A stretch of DNA of 64,000 nt from Actinomadura sp. J1-007 (GTDB taxonomy: Bacteria > Actinomycetota > Actinomycetes > Streptosporangiales > Streptosporangiaceae): positions 496,001-560,000 of the forward strand of contig NZ_WING01000001.1 of the NCBI RefSeq assembly GCF_009793335.1, given 5' to 3'. Position 1 is the stretch's first letter; the number at the start of each line of letters is the position of its first letter. The notes beneath the pieces are model-generated. The model searched no databases, was not told where the DNA came from, and saw only the letters and a program-made list of their open reading frames with translations. The translations under genes and the position numbers were made by a program. Below are positions 27,728 to 37,558 of the stretch, piece after piece.

Positions 27728-29130
27728 ATGCGCGCACACCCCTCCCCGGCACGCCGCCGCGGCGCGGCGCCCGTCCCCGGCCTGGACCGGCACGTGATCG
27801 TCGTGGATCTCGGCTTCGGGGACGCGGGGAAGGGCACCGTGGTCGACCGGCTCTGCTCGCGGGGGCCCGAGCCGGCCGGCCGCAGCGCCGTGGTGCGGTT
27901 CAACGGCGGCGCGCAGGCGGCGCACAACGTGGTCGCGCCGGACGGGCGGCACCACACGTTCGCGCAGTTCGGCTCGGGGACGTTCACCCGGGGCGTGCGG
28001 ACGCACCTGTCCAGGTTCATGATGATCGACCCGCTGGCGCTGGCGTCCGAGGCGGCGCACCTGCGCTCCCTCGGCGTCGCGGACGCGCTGGACCGGCTCA
28101 CCGCCGACCGCGACGCGCTGCTCACCACGCCGTACCACCGGGCCGCGAACCGCGCGCGGGAGGCGGCGCGGGAGCGGACCGGCACGGGTCCTGCGGGCTC
28201 GGGATCGGGGAGACCGCCGCGTACGCGCTCGCCGATCCCGGGGGCGCGCCGCGCGCGGGCGACTGCGCGTCCCGCCCGCGCCTGCGGCGGCGGCTCGCGG
28301 CGGTGCGCGACTGGTACCGCGACACGTTCCCCGGCGGCGGGGAGGTGCCGCCGGTGGACGACTGCGCGGACGCGTTCGCCGCGTTCGCCGAACGGGTCCG
28401 GATCGTGGACGCGACGTACCTGCGGTGGCTGCTGCGCACGCGCGCGGTGGTGTTCGAGGGGGCGCAGGGCGTCCTGCTGGACGAGTGGCACGGCTTCTAC
28501 CCGTACACGACCTGGTCGACCACGACGTCCGCCAACGCCGAGACGCTGCTCGCGGAGGCGAGCGCGGCGGGCGGCGGATCGGCGGGCGGCGGGGCGACGC
28601 GGCTCGGGGTGCTGCGCGCGTACGCGACGCGGCATGGGCCGGGGCCGTTCGTCACCGAGGACGCGACGCTGACCGCGGAGCTGCCCGACCGGCACAACGT
28701 CGCCGGGCGCTGGCAGGGCGCGTTCCGCGTCGGCCACCTCGACGCGGTCGCCCTCCGCTACGCGCTGGAGGCGACGGGCGGCGTGGACGCGCTGGCCGTC
28801 ACCCACCTGGACGTGGCGCGCGCCCGCCCCGACCTGCGCGTATGCCGGGCGTACACCATCGGCGGCGAGCGCGTCGAGCGGCTGCCCGTCGGCCCGCCGG
28901 GCGATCTGGAACGGCAGGCCGCCCTGACCCGCCGCGTCCAGACCGCCCGCCCCGTCTACTCGCCGCTGGCCGATCCCGTGGAGACGGTCGAACGCGAGCT
29001 GGGCGGCGTCCCCGTCGTCCTGCGGTCGTACGGCCCGACCCGGGACGACCAGGACGTCCGCGCGCCGCGCGAGCCGGGGCCCGCCCCGCGCCGAGCACTC
29101 CCCCGGCCCGCTGACCGGCCGACCGGTTGA
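27728..29130 (+). CDS. Divergent adenylosuccinate synthetase (PurA) paralogue, frameshifted
   Basis: The fold of PurA is recognisable but altered. VDLGFGDAGKGTVVDRLC replaces the usual GAQWGDEGKGKVVD; FNGGAQAAHNVV replaces YQGGNNAGHTVV with the catalytic His kept; VVFEGAQGVLLDEWHGFYPYTTWSTTTSANAETLL replaces the IMP-site GAQGTLLDxxxGTYPxVTSSN; VTHLDV replaces TKLDV. One missing base near 28188 restores CGLGIGETAAYAL, giving about 467 residues. It is therefore not the housekeeping PurA and may ligate an amino acid to a modified purine nucleotide. It follows the VWA gene by 54 bp as the last gene of the NUDIX operon. The C-terminus is Pro/Arg-rich. Confidence 0.75.
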
Positions 29131-29149
29131 CCGGCCGACCGGCCGACCG

Positions 29150-29944
29150 CTAGAGCGTCGGGCGTCCTCCCAGGTCGATGCCGAGGAGTTCGAGCCGTTC
29201 GACGGCGACCTGGCGGGACGGGCTGCGGGGGCCGTCCGCCCATTCCCGCCAGGCGGGCCAGCGGTCGCGGTCGTACCCGTCGCCGTCGGCGGTGTCCGCG
29301 ACCAGGTACCGGACGGCTGCCATGGCCTCGGCGTCGGCGATACCGGGCCACGGCAGGTAGCCGATCCTCCAGGCGAGGCGGGTGCCGCCGCCCTCGGACG
29401 CGTGGAACAGCCGCGGATGGAACGCGATGACGTCACCCGGCTCGGTCTCCAGCGCGGCGTACGGCACCGGCCGGCCGCGGAACCCCTGCCGGGACGGGTC
29501 GCGGTCCATGAACGCGGCGACGCGCCGGCCGTAGCCGGGCTCGTGCGACCCGGGCAGCACGCGCAGCGCGCCGGTGCGTTCGGCGCGGGGCTCTAGGTGG
29601 ACGAGGTAGTTCACCCCGCCGACCTCGGGCCCGTGGTCGGTGTGCCAGGGCGCGTCGGGGGCGAGCCTCGCCGCCAGGCCGGGGGTCGGCACCATCGGCG
29701 TGCCCCACAGGTCGGCGGCGCCCTGGAACAGGCGCGGGTCGTCGGCGATCAGCGACTGCGCGAACGGCGCGCGGTCCACTGAGAGGGGCAGCTCGTCGCC
29801 GTCCCCGTCGCCGTCGCCGAACGCGGCGCGCAGCTCGCGGCGCGCCTCCTCGCGCAGCCCGGCGACCTCGTCGCCGGAGAGCAGGCCGCGCAGTACCACG
29901 AAACCGAAGGTCCCGAAGTGCGTGATCTCGTCATGGCCGAACAC
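29150..29944 (-). CDS. Phytanoyl-CoA dioxygenase (PhyH) family protein
   Basis: A non-haem Fe(II)/2-oxoglutarate oxygenase of 264 residues from GTG 29944, preceded by GAGAGG. It begins ITHFGTFGFVVLRGLLSGDEVAGLREEARRELRAAF. The iron facial triad is visible: His and Asp in WHTDHGPEVGG and the distal His in IAFHPRLFHASEGGG; the 2-oxoglutarate Arg is in GTRLAWRIGY. LRVLPGSHEPGYG is a family block. The substrate is unknown. It is convergent with the PurA-like gene, ending 19 bp from it, and may be separate from that operon. Confidence 0.87.
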   Translation of the reverse strand: MFGHDEITHFGTFGFVVLRGLLSGDEVAGLREEARRELRAAFGDGDGDGDELPLSVDRAPFAQSLIADDPRLFQGAADLWGTPMVPTPGLAARLAPDAPWHTDHGPEVGGVNYLVHLEPRAERTGALRVLPGSHEPGYGRRVAAFMDRDPSRQGFRGRPVPYAALETEPGDVIAFHPRLFHASEGGGTRLAWRIGYLPWPGIADAEAMAAVRYLVADTADGDGYDRDRWPAWREWADGPRSPSRQVAVERLELLGIDLGGRPTL

Positions 29945-30098
29945 GGTGTGGTCCTCTCTGTCGTCGTCTCGTCCGCGAAGGGGGCGGGACGGCGCGGAGG
30001 GCCACGAGCACGCGCCCGTCAGCGTCAAGTGAACCCGTCGTCCATCCCCGCACCCTAACCCGGACGGCACGGGACCCGGGAGGGCGCGCGGGGGCGGG

Positions 30099-30395
30099 TC
30101 AGTCCGCGGCGAGGTGGCGTTCGACGCTGGCGACCTTGGCGTCGAGGGCGCCGGTGACGCCGGGCCGGAGGTCGGCCTTGACGACGAGGCTGACGCGGGG
30201 GGCGTGCGCGGCGACCGCGTCGGCGGCGGCCTTGACGACGGCCATCACCTCGTCCCACTCCCCCTCGACCGTGGTGAACATGGCGTCGGTGCGGTTGGGC
30301 AGGCCGCTGGCCCGCACCACGCGGACGGCCTCCGCGACGAGCGCGCCGACGTCCTCTCCCGTGCCGAGCGGGGTCACCGAGAACGCGACCAGCAT
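30099..30395 (-). CDS. Thiamine-binding / MTH1187 (UPF0045, DUF77) family protein
   Basis: The protein has 98 residues from ATG 30395, with GGAGG 7 bases upstream; a GTG two codons earlier is also open. The family pattern is clear: [57 protein letters not shown]. These ferredoxin-like-fold proteins form tetramers and some bind thiamine or hydroxymethylpyrimidine. The function here is unproven. It lies 34 bp downstream of the small conserved protein gene on the same strand. Confidence 0.85.
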   Translation of the reverse strand: MLVAFSVTPLGTGEDVGALVAEAVRVVRASGLPNRTDAMFTTVEGEWDEVMAVVKAAADAVAAHAPRVSLVVKADLRPGVTGALDAKVASVERHLAAD

Positions 30396-30429
30396 GGGCA
30401 CACCTCCCTTTCCCTCCGGGCCGCAGCCG

Positions 30430-30816
30430 TCAGGGCTGGACCACCTGCCTCACCACGATCTCATCGAGGCGCCGTTCGACGATCGCCCCCTCCGGCCAGT
30501 CGCGGACGAGGCACCGCAGGAGGGCGGCCTCGTGTTCGGCGTGGGCGGGGTCGCAGCCCTGCTGCTGGAGGCTGGACCGGATCGCCTCGACGTAGTCGGC
30601 GCCGGTGAAGCCCGGGATGTCGCGGACCATCGCGGTGGTGGTCGCGCGGTGCGAGTTGAGGCCGGCGAACGCCCGGCCGCAGCCGCAGCCGCCGTCGGGG
30701 TCGTCGCCGTCGCGGGCGCAGACGACGCCGATGTGGACGAGCTCGCCCTCGACGCACCAGTCGAAGTCGTTGTCTCGGTATCCCTGGCTGAGATTGGTGG
30801 CGGTGAGCAGCTTCAA
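30430..30816 (-). CDS. Conserved actinobacterial protein of unknown function
   Basis: The protein has 128 residues. TTG 30816 is chosen as start because AGGAGGGGG lies 7 bases upstream. The sequence begins [36 protein letters not shown] and has a Cys cluster, [24 protein letters not shown]; the style matches a family seen in many actinomycetes (possibly DUF7715, recalled without a search). No membrane segment or signal is seen. The Cys residues could bind metal. Confidence 0.6.
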   Translation of the reverse strand: MKLLTATNLSQGYRDNDFDWCVEGELVHIGVVCARDGDDPDGGCGCGRAFAGLNSHRATTTAMVRDIPGFTGADYVEAIRSSLQQQGCDPAHAEHEAALLRCLVRDWPEGAIVERRLDEIVVRQVVQP

Positions 30817-30876
30817 GGCGCGACCCCCTCCTGCGCGTCCGTGGACCCGCCCACGGTACGCCGCGGGTCGGACATC

Positions 30877-31491
30877 TCACGGCGGAACATAGAGGGCGTA
30901 AGCCAGGTCGGCCACCATCGCGGGCAGTTCGGCGACCCGTCCGGCGCCGACCCGGTCGTACACCACGGCGTACAGGCCGCCGATCGTGAGCTCGGCGGTC
31001 AGCGCGGGCGTGCGGTAGCCGGGGGCCAGCCGCCGGACCTCGACCTCGGCGAGCCCGGCGAAGGTGCGCAGCACCTCGTCGCGGCGGGCGGTGGCGCGGG
31101 GCCCGGCCGTCAGCACCTCGACGATGCACATCCGGGCGGCGGCGGGGTCCTCGGCGAGGCCCTCCAGGAACGCGCGCAGCCCGGCCCGGAACCGGTCGGG
31201 GATGCCGCTCTCCCGCTCGTACGCCTCGGCGGTGCGTTCCAGCAGGCCGCGCATGACCTCGTCGTACGCGGCGAGGAACGCCTCCTCCTTGTTGCGGAAG
31301 TGCTCGTAGAACGTGCGGCGGGACACCTGGGCGCGGGAGATGACCGTCTCCACGCTCATCCGCGTGAACCCGACCTCCCCGGCCGCGGCGACGACGGCGG
31401 CGAGGATGCGGCCCCGCTGGTTGCCGCGGACGTAGTCGCGCGAGAGGCCGTGCCGCCCGCCCTTCAGCTTCCCCGGCGGATCACCGGCCAC
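30877..31491 (-). CDS. TetR-family transcriptional regulator
   Basis: The protein has 204 residues from GTG 31491 with GGAG 7 bases upstream. The helix-turn-helix is RGRILAAVVAAAGEVGFTRMSVETVISRAQVSRRTFYEHFRNKEEAFLAAYDEV, residues 25-75, preceded by LKGGRHGLSRDYVRGNQ, a pattern frequent in actinobacterial TetR proteins. The C-terminal domain (AEDPAAARMCIVEVLTAGPRATARRDE) is a ligand-binding helical bundle. It is divergent from the enoyl-CoA hydratase gene and may regulate it; the shared region holds CCCTAGGG, but I see no long palindrome. Confidence 0.9.
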   Translation of the reverse strand: MAGDPPGKLKGGRHGLSRDYVRGNQRGRILAAVVAAAGEVGFTRMSVETVISRAQVSRRTFYEHFRNKEEAFLAAYDEVMRGLLERTAEAYERESGIPDRFRAGLRAFLEGLAEDPAAARMCIVEVLTAGPRATARRDEVLRTFAGLAEVEVRRLAPGYRTPALTAELTIGGLYAVVYDRVGAGRVAELPAMVADLAYALYVPP

Positions 31492-31626
31492 GGCCCGTCT
31501 CCACCGGGCCGTGCCCCGCCTGCGGAGCGCGCGCGGTCCCCTCGGCGCCCCTCGTCCTGCGTGCCATACCGCCACCCTAGGGATCGGCCCGTGCGCGCGG
31601 AATGTCCGTGACGTAGCGTCGCGGGC

Positions 31627-32391
31627 ATGAGCGATGTCCTCGTCGAGCGCGACGGCGCCTTCACCACGATCACCATGAACCGGCCGCGGCGGCGCAACGC
31701 GCTGTCGCGCGACTTCCTGCTCGCGCTGACCGGCGCGTTCCGCGAGGCGGGCGAGAGCGACGCGCTGGGGATCGTCCTGGCGGCGGAGGGCCCGGTGTTC
31801 TCCGCCGGGCACGACTTCGCCGACATGGCCGGGGCGTCCCACGCGGACGTGCGGAGCCTGCTCCTCACCTGCACCGAGCTGATGCGGACGATCCAGTCCG
31901 TCCCGCAGGTCGTGGTCGCCCGGGTGCACGCGCTCGCGACGGCGGCGGGCTGCCAGCTCGTCGCGAGCTGCGACCTGGCGGTGGCCGCCGACAGCGCGGG
32001 GTTCGCGGCGCCGGGCGGGAAGGGCGGCTGGTTCTGCCACACCCCGATGGTCGCGGTCGCCCGCAACGTCGGCCGCAAGCGCGCCGCGGAGATGGCCCTG
32101 ACCGGCGACGTGGTGGACGCCCGGACCGCCGCCGAGTGGGGCCTGATCAACTACGCGGTCCCGGCCGCCGAGCTGGGCAAGGCCACCCTGGACCTGCTGG
32201 AGCGCGCCACCCGGGGCAGCGCCCGCAGCAAGGCCCTCGGCAAGCAGGCGCTCTACGCCCAGCTCGACCGCCCGGAGGCCGACGCGTACCAGTACGCGGT
32301 GGAGGTCATGGCCGCCGCCAGCCAGACCCCCGAGGCGCAGGAGGGCATGCGCGCGTTCCTTGAGAAGCGCCGCCCGGACTTCCCCGCGTGA
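31627..32391 (+). CDS. Enoyl-CoA hydratase/isomerase family protein (ECHDC3-like)
   Basis: Crotonase fold, 254 residues. Oxyanion-hole regions: VFSAGHDFADM and VHALATAAGCQLVASCDLAVAAD. The region after the second hole reads FAAPGGKGGWFCHTPMVAVARNVGRKRAAEMALTG, like ECHDC3-type proteins, and does not show the usual catalytic Glu of classical hydratases, so the reaction is uncertain. Divergent from a TetR gene 135 bp away, which suggests regulated acyl-CoA metabolism. Confidence 0.87.
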   Translation: MSDVLVERDGAFTTITMNRPRRRNALSRDFLLALTGAFREAGESDALGIVLAAEGPVFSAGHDFADMAGASHADVRSLLLTCTELMRTIQSVPQVVVARVHALATAAGCQLVASCDLAVAADSAGFAAPGGKGGWFCHTPMVAVARNVGRKRAAEMALTGDVVDARTAAEWGLINYAVPAAELGKATLDLLERATRGSARSKALGKQALYAQLDRPEADAYQYAVEVMAAASQTPEAQEGMRAFLEKRRPDFPA

Positions 32392-32416
32392 CCATGCGGA
32401 ACGACCGGGGGCGGAG

Positions 32417-32490
32417 TGGGGCGGGCGGGGCTCGAACCCGCGACCCGGAGATTATGAGTCCCCTGCTCTGACCAGCTGAGCTACCGCCCC
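32417..32490 (-). tRNA. tRNA-Met (anticodon CAT)
   Basis: A complete 74-nt cloverleaf read on the minus strand: acceptor GGGGCGG pairs with CCGCCCC, D-arm GCTC/GAGC, anticodon arm GGGGA-CTCATAA-TCTCC (one G-T pair), 5-nt variable loop, T-arm GCGGG-TTCGAGC-CCCGC, discriminator A. CCA is not encoded. CAT can also belong to tRNA-Ile2 with modified C34. The absence of initiator features (acceptor is fully paired, no GGG/CCC anticodon stem) argues against initiator tRNA. Confidence 0.93.
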
Positions 32491-32668
32491 CGGGCAGCCC
32501 CTCTGAAATGGTGGAACGGGGAGGGGCGCACCGTCGGGTCATCCTACCGGCGGGGCTTCGAGGTGGGCCACCGTGAACGGAATCTCCTCCTTTGAAGGGA
32601 GTGGGAGCGGGCGGCGTCATACCCGGTACCGAGTGACGTGTGTGGTGACCGGTCGGTAGGGTCCGCCT

Positions 32669-33370
32669 ATGTCGAGACTCCGCGGTCCCCTCGTTCTGGC
32701 CGGAAACGTGATGTTGGCGCTGGTGGTGGCCACTGCCTGCGGTGGTGGCGGAGGCGACGACGACGGCGGCGAGCCGGCGAAATTCGACGGCAAGAAGGTG
32801 CTGGCGGACGCGTCGGCGGCGATGGGGCGGCTGAAGAGCGTCGGGGTGACGCTCTCCACGCAGAACAAGCCGCCGATCATGGTGCAGGGCGGCGACATCA
32901 AGCTGCTCAAGAGCGGGGACGCCGAGGGCACGCTGACCATCGAGCAGTCCGGCCAGGCGGTGGAGATGAAGCTCGTCGCGGCGGGCGACAGCGTCTACCT
33001 CAACGCCGGGACGGGCGGGTGGCGCAAGACGCCGCGGGCCGCCGCGGCGATGCTGTACGACCCGTCGGCGGTGCTCGATCCGAGCCGCGGGATCCCGAAG
33101 CTGCTCACCTCGGCGGTGTCGCCCACGGCGGAGGCCGAGGAGAAGGTGGACGGCAAGGACGCCTACCGGGTGCGGGCGACGCTCGGCCAGGACGACCTGG
33201 CGCGCATCGTCCCGGGGATCAACTCCGACGTGGACGGCCAGGTGTGGGTGAGCAAGGCCGACCAGCGGGTGCTGAAGGTGAAGGGGAACGTCCCGAAGGG
33301 CGGCAAGGGCTCGGTCGTCATCACCTTCGACGAGTTCGACGCCCCGTACAAGATCAGCGCGCCGAAGTGA
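32669..33370 (+). CDS. LppX/LprAFG-family lipoprotein (LprG-like)
   Basis: The protein has 233 residues, with a lipoprotein signal peptide ending in the lipobox VVATAC (Cys24), then a Gly/Asp linker. The LppX_LprAFG domain follows: [61 protein letters not shown], ending in [22 protein letters not shown]. In mycobacteria LprG binds triacylated lipids and works with the MFS protein P55 encoded next to it. The same order occurs here, with a 4-bp overlap with the MFS gene, so a shared lipid or glycolipid export role is likely. Confidence 0.87.
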   Translation: MSRLRGPLVLAGNVMLALVVATACGGGGGDDDGGEPAKFDGKKVLADASAAMGRLKSVGVTLSTQNKPPIMVQGGDIKLLKSGDAEGTLTIEQSGQAVEMKLVAAGDSVYLNAGTGGWRKTPRAAAAMLYDPSAVLDPSRGIPKLLTSAVSPTAEAEEKVDGKDAYRVRATLGQDDLARIVPGINSDVDGQVWVSKADQRVLKVKGNVPKGGKGSVVITFDEFDAPYKISAPK

Positions 33371-34896
33371 GGTCCGCGCGGCGGGTGGCGATCGGCGTCG
33401 GCGGGACGGTGGTCCTGCTGGCGGCGCTGGACGCCTACGTGATCACCACGATCCTGGTGTCGGTGGTGAAGGACCTGGGGGTCCCGGTCAACCGGCTGGA
33501 GCGGATCACGCCGGCGCTGACGGGGTTCCTGCTGGGGTACGTGGCGGCGATGCCGCTGCTCGGGCAGCTCTCGGACCGGTTCGGGCGGCGGCCCCTGCTG
33601 CTGGCGTGCCTGTTCTTCTTCGCCGCGGGCTCGGTGGTGACGGCCGTCGCGCACGGTGAGCACGGCGTCGCGTGGCTGACGGCGGGCCGCGTGGTGCAGG
33701 GCGTCGCGGGCGGCGCGCTGCTGCCGGTGACGATGGCGCTGGCGGGAGACCTGTGGGAGGAGCGGCAGCGTCCCGTGGTGCTCGGGACGGTGGGCGCGGC
33801 GCAGGAGCTCGGAAGCGTCCTCGGCCCCCTGTACGGCGCGGGGATCGCCGCGGCGCTGGACTGGCGGTGGATCTTCTGGATCAACGTGCCGCTGGCGCTC
33901 GGCGCCATGGTCGCGGTGTGGTTCGCGGTGCCGGGCGGGCGGCGGGAGGGGCCGCGGCCGGGCGTGGACGTGGTGGGCGGCGTCCTGCTGGCGCTCGGCC
34001 TCGGGCTGCTGGTCGGCGGGTTCTACAACCCCGAGCCGGAGGAGTCGGCGCTGCCGCCGTGGGGCCTGCCCGTGGTGGCGGCCGGCGTGGTGGCGCTGGC
34101 GGTCTTCGTGCTGTGGGAGGTCAGGGCGAGGACGCGGCTGCTCGACCTCGGCGGGGTGCGGCGCGGGCCGCTGCTGGCGACGCTCGGCGTGAGCCTGCTG
34201 TCGGGCGCCGCGCTGATGGTGACGCTGGTCGACGTGGTGCTGGTGGCGCAGACCGTGCTCGGCGAGGACTCGTTCGGCGGGGCGCTGATCCTGACGCGGT
34301 TCCTGGTGGCGCTGCCGGTCGCGGCGGTGGCGGGCGGCCTCGCGGCCCGCCGGGTCGGCGAGCGGTGGCCGATGGCGGCGGGGATGGCGGTGTCGGCGGC
34401 CGGCTACCTGCTGATCGCGGGCTGGCCGTCCGACCTGGCGGACGCCTCGTACGGGCCGCTGCCGCGGATGGACGTCGACCTCGTCGTGGCGGGGCTCGGG
34501 CTCGGGCTGGTGATCGCGCCGGTGTCGTCGGCGGTGCTGCGGTTCGTCCCGGCGGCGCAGCACGGCGTGGCGTCGGCGGCCGTGGTGGTGGCGCGGATGA
34601 TGGGGATGCTGCTCGGCATCTCGGCGCTGTCGGCGTGGGGGTTCTACCGGTTCCACGCGCTGACGGCCGATCTGAAGCCGCCGCTGCCGTTCCTGATGTC
34701 CAAGGAGGAGTTCGGGCGGCAGCTCGCCGTCTACAAGGACGCGGTGCGGGAGGCGCTGCGCACCGAGTACCAGGAGATCTTCTGGATCACGGCCGGGCTG
34801 TGCGCGCTCGGCGCGGTGCTGGCGCTCGCCGCGGGGGCCCGGGAGGATGGGTCCGAAACGTCACCCTCGTCCCACGAACGGCTCTTGACACACTGA
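33367..34896 (+). CDS. MFS transporter (P55/Rv1410c-like) coupled to LprG-like lipoprotein
   Basis: The protein has 509 residues from GTG 33367, which overlaps the lipoprotein stop (GTGA). 14 helices are expected: [28 protein letters not shown], motif [14 protein letters not shown], and [41 protein letters not shown] charged extracytoplasmic segment near the C-terminus ([31 protein letters not shown]) resembles the long loop of P55-type transporters. Operon order with the LprG-like gene matches the mycobacterial lprG-Rv1410c pair, known for triacylglyceride transport and drug tolerance. Confidence 0.9.
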   Translation: MRSARRVAIGVGGTVVLLAALDAYVITTILVSVVKDLGVPVNRLERITPALTGFLLGYVAAMPLLGQLSDRFGRRPLLLACLFFFAAGSVVTAVAHGEHGVAWLTAGRVVQGVAGGALLPVTMALAGDLWEERQRPVVLGTVGAAQELGSVLGPLYGAGIAAALDWRWIFWINVPLALGAMVAVWFAVPGGRREGPRPGVDVVGGVLLALGLGLLVGGFYNPEPEESALPPWGLPVVAAGVVALAVFVLWEVRARTRLLDLGGVRRGPLLATLGVSLLSGAALMVTLVDVVLVAQTVLGEDSFGGALILTRFLVALPVAAVAGGLAARRVGERWPMAAGMAVSAAGYLLIAGWPSDLADASYGPLPRMDVDLVVAGLGLGLVIAPVSSAVLRFVPAAQHGVASAAVVVARMMGMLLGISALSAWGFYRFHALTADLKPPLPFLMSKEEFGRQLAVYKDAVREALRTEYQEIFWITAGLCALGAVLALAAGAREDGSETSPSSHERLLTH

Positions 34897-34979
34897 TCAC
34901 GGCGCGGCGAAGCTGGCACGATCGACAACTGACCGAGCGGCTAGTTGGGAGTCGTCCGGAGGCCGTGGGAGGTCGCAGA

Positions 34980-35973
34980 TGGACCCGGTGTTCGAGTTGC
35001 GCCCCGGCACCACCGTGCGCGCGCGAGTGGCCGCGCGGGGCTGAAGCTGACGGTGGGCCCGATGCTGTCGTACTGGCCGCTGTCCCGGATCGGCCTGCGT
35101 CCGGCGGTCGCGATCGACCTGGCGGCGCCGCTGGCGCTCCCGGCGCCGCGGTGGGCGCGGGTGGAGCGGGTGCGGTTCGAGGGCTTCCGCGCCGAGTGGG
35201 TCCGGGCGCCGCGTTCGGACGCCGGCCGCGCGGTGCTGTACTTCCACGGCGGCGGCTTCTTCTCCTGCGGGCTGCGGACGCACCGGCGGCTGGCCGCGCG
35301 GATCTCCGCGGCGTCCGGCGCGCCCGTGCTGTCGGTCGCCTACCGGCAGCTCCCGGGGGCGCCGCTCGCGGTGTCGGTGGCCGACTGCGCGCACGCCTAC
35401 CGCTGGCTTCTGGACGAGGGGTACGACCCCGGGCGCGTGGTGGTGGCGGGCGACTCGGCGGGCGGGTTCCTGGCGTTCGCCGCGACGCTGCGGGCGATGC
35501 GGGACGGCGCGCCCGCCCCGGCGGGCATCGCCGCGCTGTCGCCGTGGACCGACCTGGACCACACCGCGAAGGCGGCGCACGGCAACGCGCGGCTCGACGC
35601 CTACATCCCCGTGCGGCGGCTGGAGCGGCTGGCGTTCCTGCTGGCCGAGGGCGAGGTGCCGCTCGACCCGGTGCTGTCGCCGGTGAACGGCGAGCTCGGC
35701 GGGCTGCCGCCCGTCCTGATCCAGGTGGGCTCGACCGAGTGCCTCCTGCCGGACGCCGAGCTGATGGCGTCCCGGCTGGCCGCCGCGGGCGTCCCGTGCC
35801 GGCTCCAGGTGTGGGAGGGCCAGGTGCACGTGTTCCAGGTCTTCGCCGACCTGATCCCCGAGGGGCTCGCGGCGCTGCACGAGGTCGGCGCGTTCGTCCG
35901 GGAGCGCACGGAGCCGGGCGCCGTCCCGTCCCGCCGTCCGCGCCGCCGCCGCGCCAGGTCCGTGGCCGCCTGA
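34980..35973 (+). CDS. Alpha/beta hydrolase (HSL-type esterase/lipase), frameshifted near the N-terminus
   Basis: Hormone-sensitive-lipase type: the oxyanion motif FHGGGFFSCG, the nucleophile elbow VVAGDSAGGFLAF with catalytic Ser, and LLPDAELMASRL and GQVHVFQVF with catalytic Asp and His regions. ATG 34980 has GGAGG 6 bases upstream and begins MDPVFELRPGTTVRARVAARG, then meets a stop. The esterase frame continues from LKLTVGPMLSYW, so an indel lies near 35036-35040. Unlike the other breaks this needs one extra or two missing bases. About 331 residues. It lies downstream of the lipoprotein/MFS pair and upstream of wax-ester synthases, suggesting neutral lipid turnover. Confidence 0.82.
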
Positions 35974-36160
35974 CCGGCGGGCCGCCTACCCCGGCACCGC
36001 GACCACCCGCCCGGCCCCGCGCGCCGCTGAACGCCGCTCGGTCAACGGAGCGTCACGTATCGGCTGGCCCACGGCCTATTGTCACGCCGTCCGATTGGGA
36101 GGGGCGTCGGCGGGAAGTCCTTCGACTCTCCCGCCGATGCGACGACAGGACGGTACGGCC

Positions 36161-37558
36161 ATGGAGCGGATGAGCGGTCTGGACGCGGGTTTCTTCTTCG
36201 CCGAGTCGGAGAACACGCCGCTGCACATCGCGTCGGTGACGGTCTTCGAGGGGCCGGCGCCGACGTACGGGGAGGTGGTGCGGGCGGTGCTGGCGAAGCT
36301 GCCCGGCGTGCCCCGCTACCGGCAGCGGGTGCGGACGGTGCCGCTGCACGCGGGCCGCCCGGTCTGGGTGGACGACCCGCACTTCCAGATCCTCTACCAC
36401 GTGCGGCACACGGCGGTGCCGCGCCCCGGCGGCCCTGAGGAGCTGCGCAACCTGGCCGGGCGGGTGCTGTCGCAGCGCCTCGACCCGGCCAAGCCGCTGT
36501 GGGAGATCTGGCTGGTCGAGGGGCTGGACGGCGGCCGCTGGGCGCTCATCACGAAGGTGCACCACTGCGTGGTGGACGGGGTCGGCGGCGTGGACCTGAT
36601 GACGGCGCTGTTCGACCTGAGCCCCGACGCCGGGCGCCCGGAGGCCCCGGAGCTCCCGGGCGCCGCGCCGGAGCCGTCGCGGGCGGAGCTGCTGGCGGAC
36701 ACGGTGCGCGACGGCGTCGCCGGGACGCTGCGCCGGGCGAGGGGCCTGCCGGGCGCGGCGCGGCGGGCGTCCGGCCTGCACGCCCTGCGGCGGGCGGGGC
36801 TGGACGTGCCGCGGACGCTCGGGCGGCTGGCGCGCCGTTCGACGGACTCGCTGAACGGCCCGCTCGGCCCGCACCGGCGCTGGCGGTGGACGCACGCGGA
36901 CCTCGACGAGATCAGGACCGTCCGCAAGGCGCTCGGCGGCACGGTCAACGACGTCATCCTCGCCGCCGTGGCGCACGGGTTCCGCGCGGTGCTGGAGGGG
37001 CGCGGGGAGCTGGCGGACGGCGAGGTCGTGCGCACGCTCGTCCCGGTGTCGGTGCGGGGCGAGCGGGAGCGCGGCGACCTCGCCAACCGGGTGTCGGGCG
37101 TGCTGGTGAACCTGCCGGTCGGCGAGCCGGACGCGCGGCGGCGCCTGTTCGAGGTCCGGCGGCAGATGGACGGCGTGAAGCGGACCCACCAGGCGGCGGG
37201 CGGCGAGGCCCTGGCCAAGCTGGCGGGCTTCGCGCCGACGCTGATGGCGCTCGGGTCGCGGTACGCGCTCAGCCAGTCGCAGCCGCTGGTGCAGACGGTC
37301 GTGACGAACGTGCCGGGCCCGCCGTTCCCGCTGTACGTGCTGGGTCGCAGGCTGGTCGGGCTCTACCCGTTCGTCCCGCTGGCGCTCGGCGTGCGGGCCG
37401 GGGTGGCCGTGTTCTCGTACGAGGGGCGGCTGACGTTCGGGCTGACGGGCGACTTCGACGGGATGCCCGACCTGGACGTGCTGGCGGACGGCATCAGCGC
37501 GGGGTTCGCGGAGCTGCTCAAGCAGGCCGAGGAGGCTCCCGCGCCCGCCGCCGGCTGA
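36161..37558 (+). CDS. Wax ester synthase/diacylglycerol acyltransferase (WS/DGAT), copy 1
   Basis: The enzyme makes triacylglycerol or wax ester from acyl-CoA. 465 residues from ATG 36161. N-terminal RMSGLDAGFFFAESENTPLHIASV is the family start. The catalytic motif HHxxxDG is HHCVVDGVGG. PLWEIWLVEGL, LNGPLGPHRRW, LGGTVNDVILAAV and the C-terminal VTNVPGPPFPLYVLGRRL and LTGDFDGMPDLDVL are all conserved. It is adjacent to a second copy with the same layout, so the two probably arose by tandem duplication. Confidence 0.93.
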   Translation: MERMSGLDAGFFFAESENTPLHIASVTVFEGPAPTYGEVVRAVLAKLPGVPRYRQRVRTVPLHAGRPVWVDDPHFQILYHVRHTAVPRPGGPEELRNLAGRVLSQRLDPAKPLWEIWLVEGLDGGRWALITKVHHCVVDGVGGVDLMTALFDLSPDAGRPEAPELPGAAPEPSRAELLADTVRDGVAGTLRRARGLPGAARRASGLHALRRAGLDVPRTLGRLARRSTDSLNGPLGPHRRWRWTHADLDEIRTVRKALGGTVNDVILAAVAHGFRAVLEGRGELADGEVVRTLVPVSVRGERERGDLANRVSGVLVNLPVGEPDARRRLFEVRRQMDGVKRTHQAAGGEALAKLAGFAPTLMALGSRYALSQSQPLVQTVVTNVPGPPFPLYVLGRRLVGLYPFVPLALGVRAGVAVFSYEGRLTFGLTGDFDGMPDLDVLADGISAGFAELLKQAEEAPAPAAG

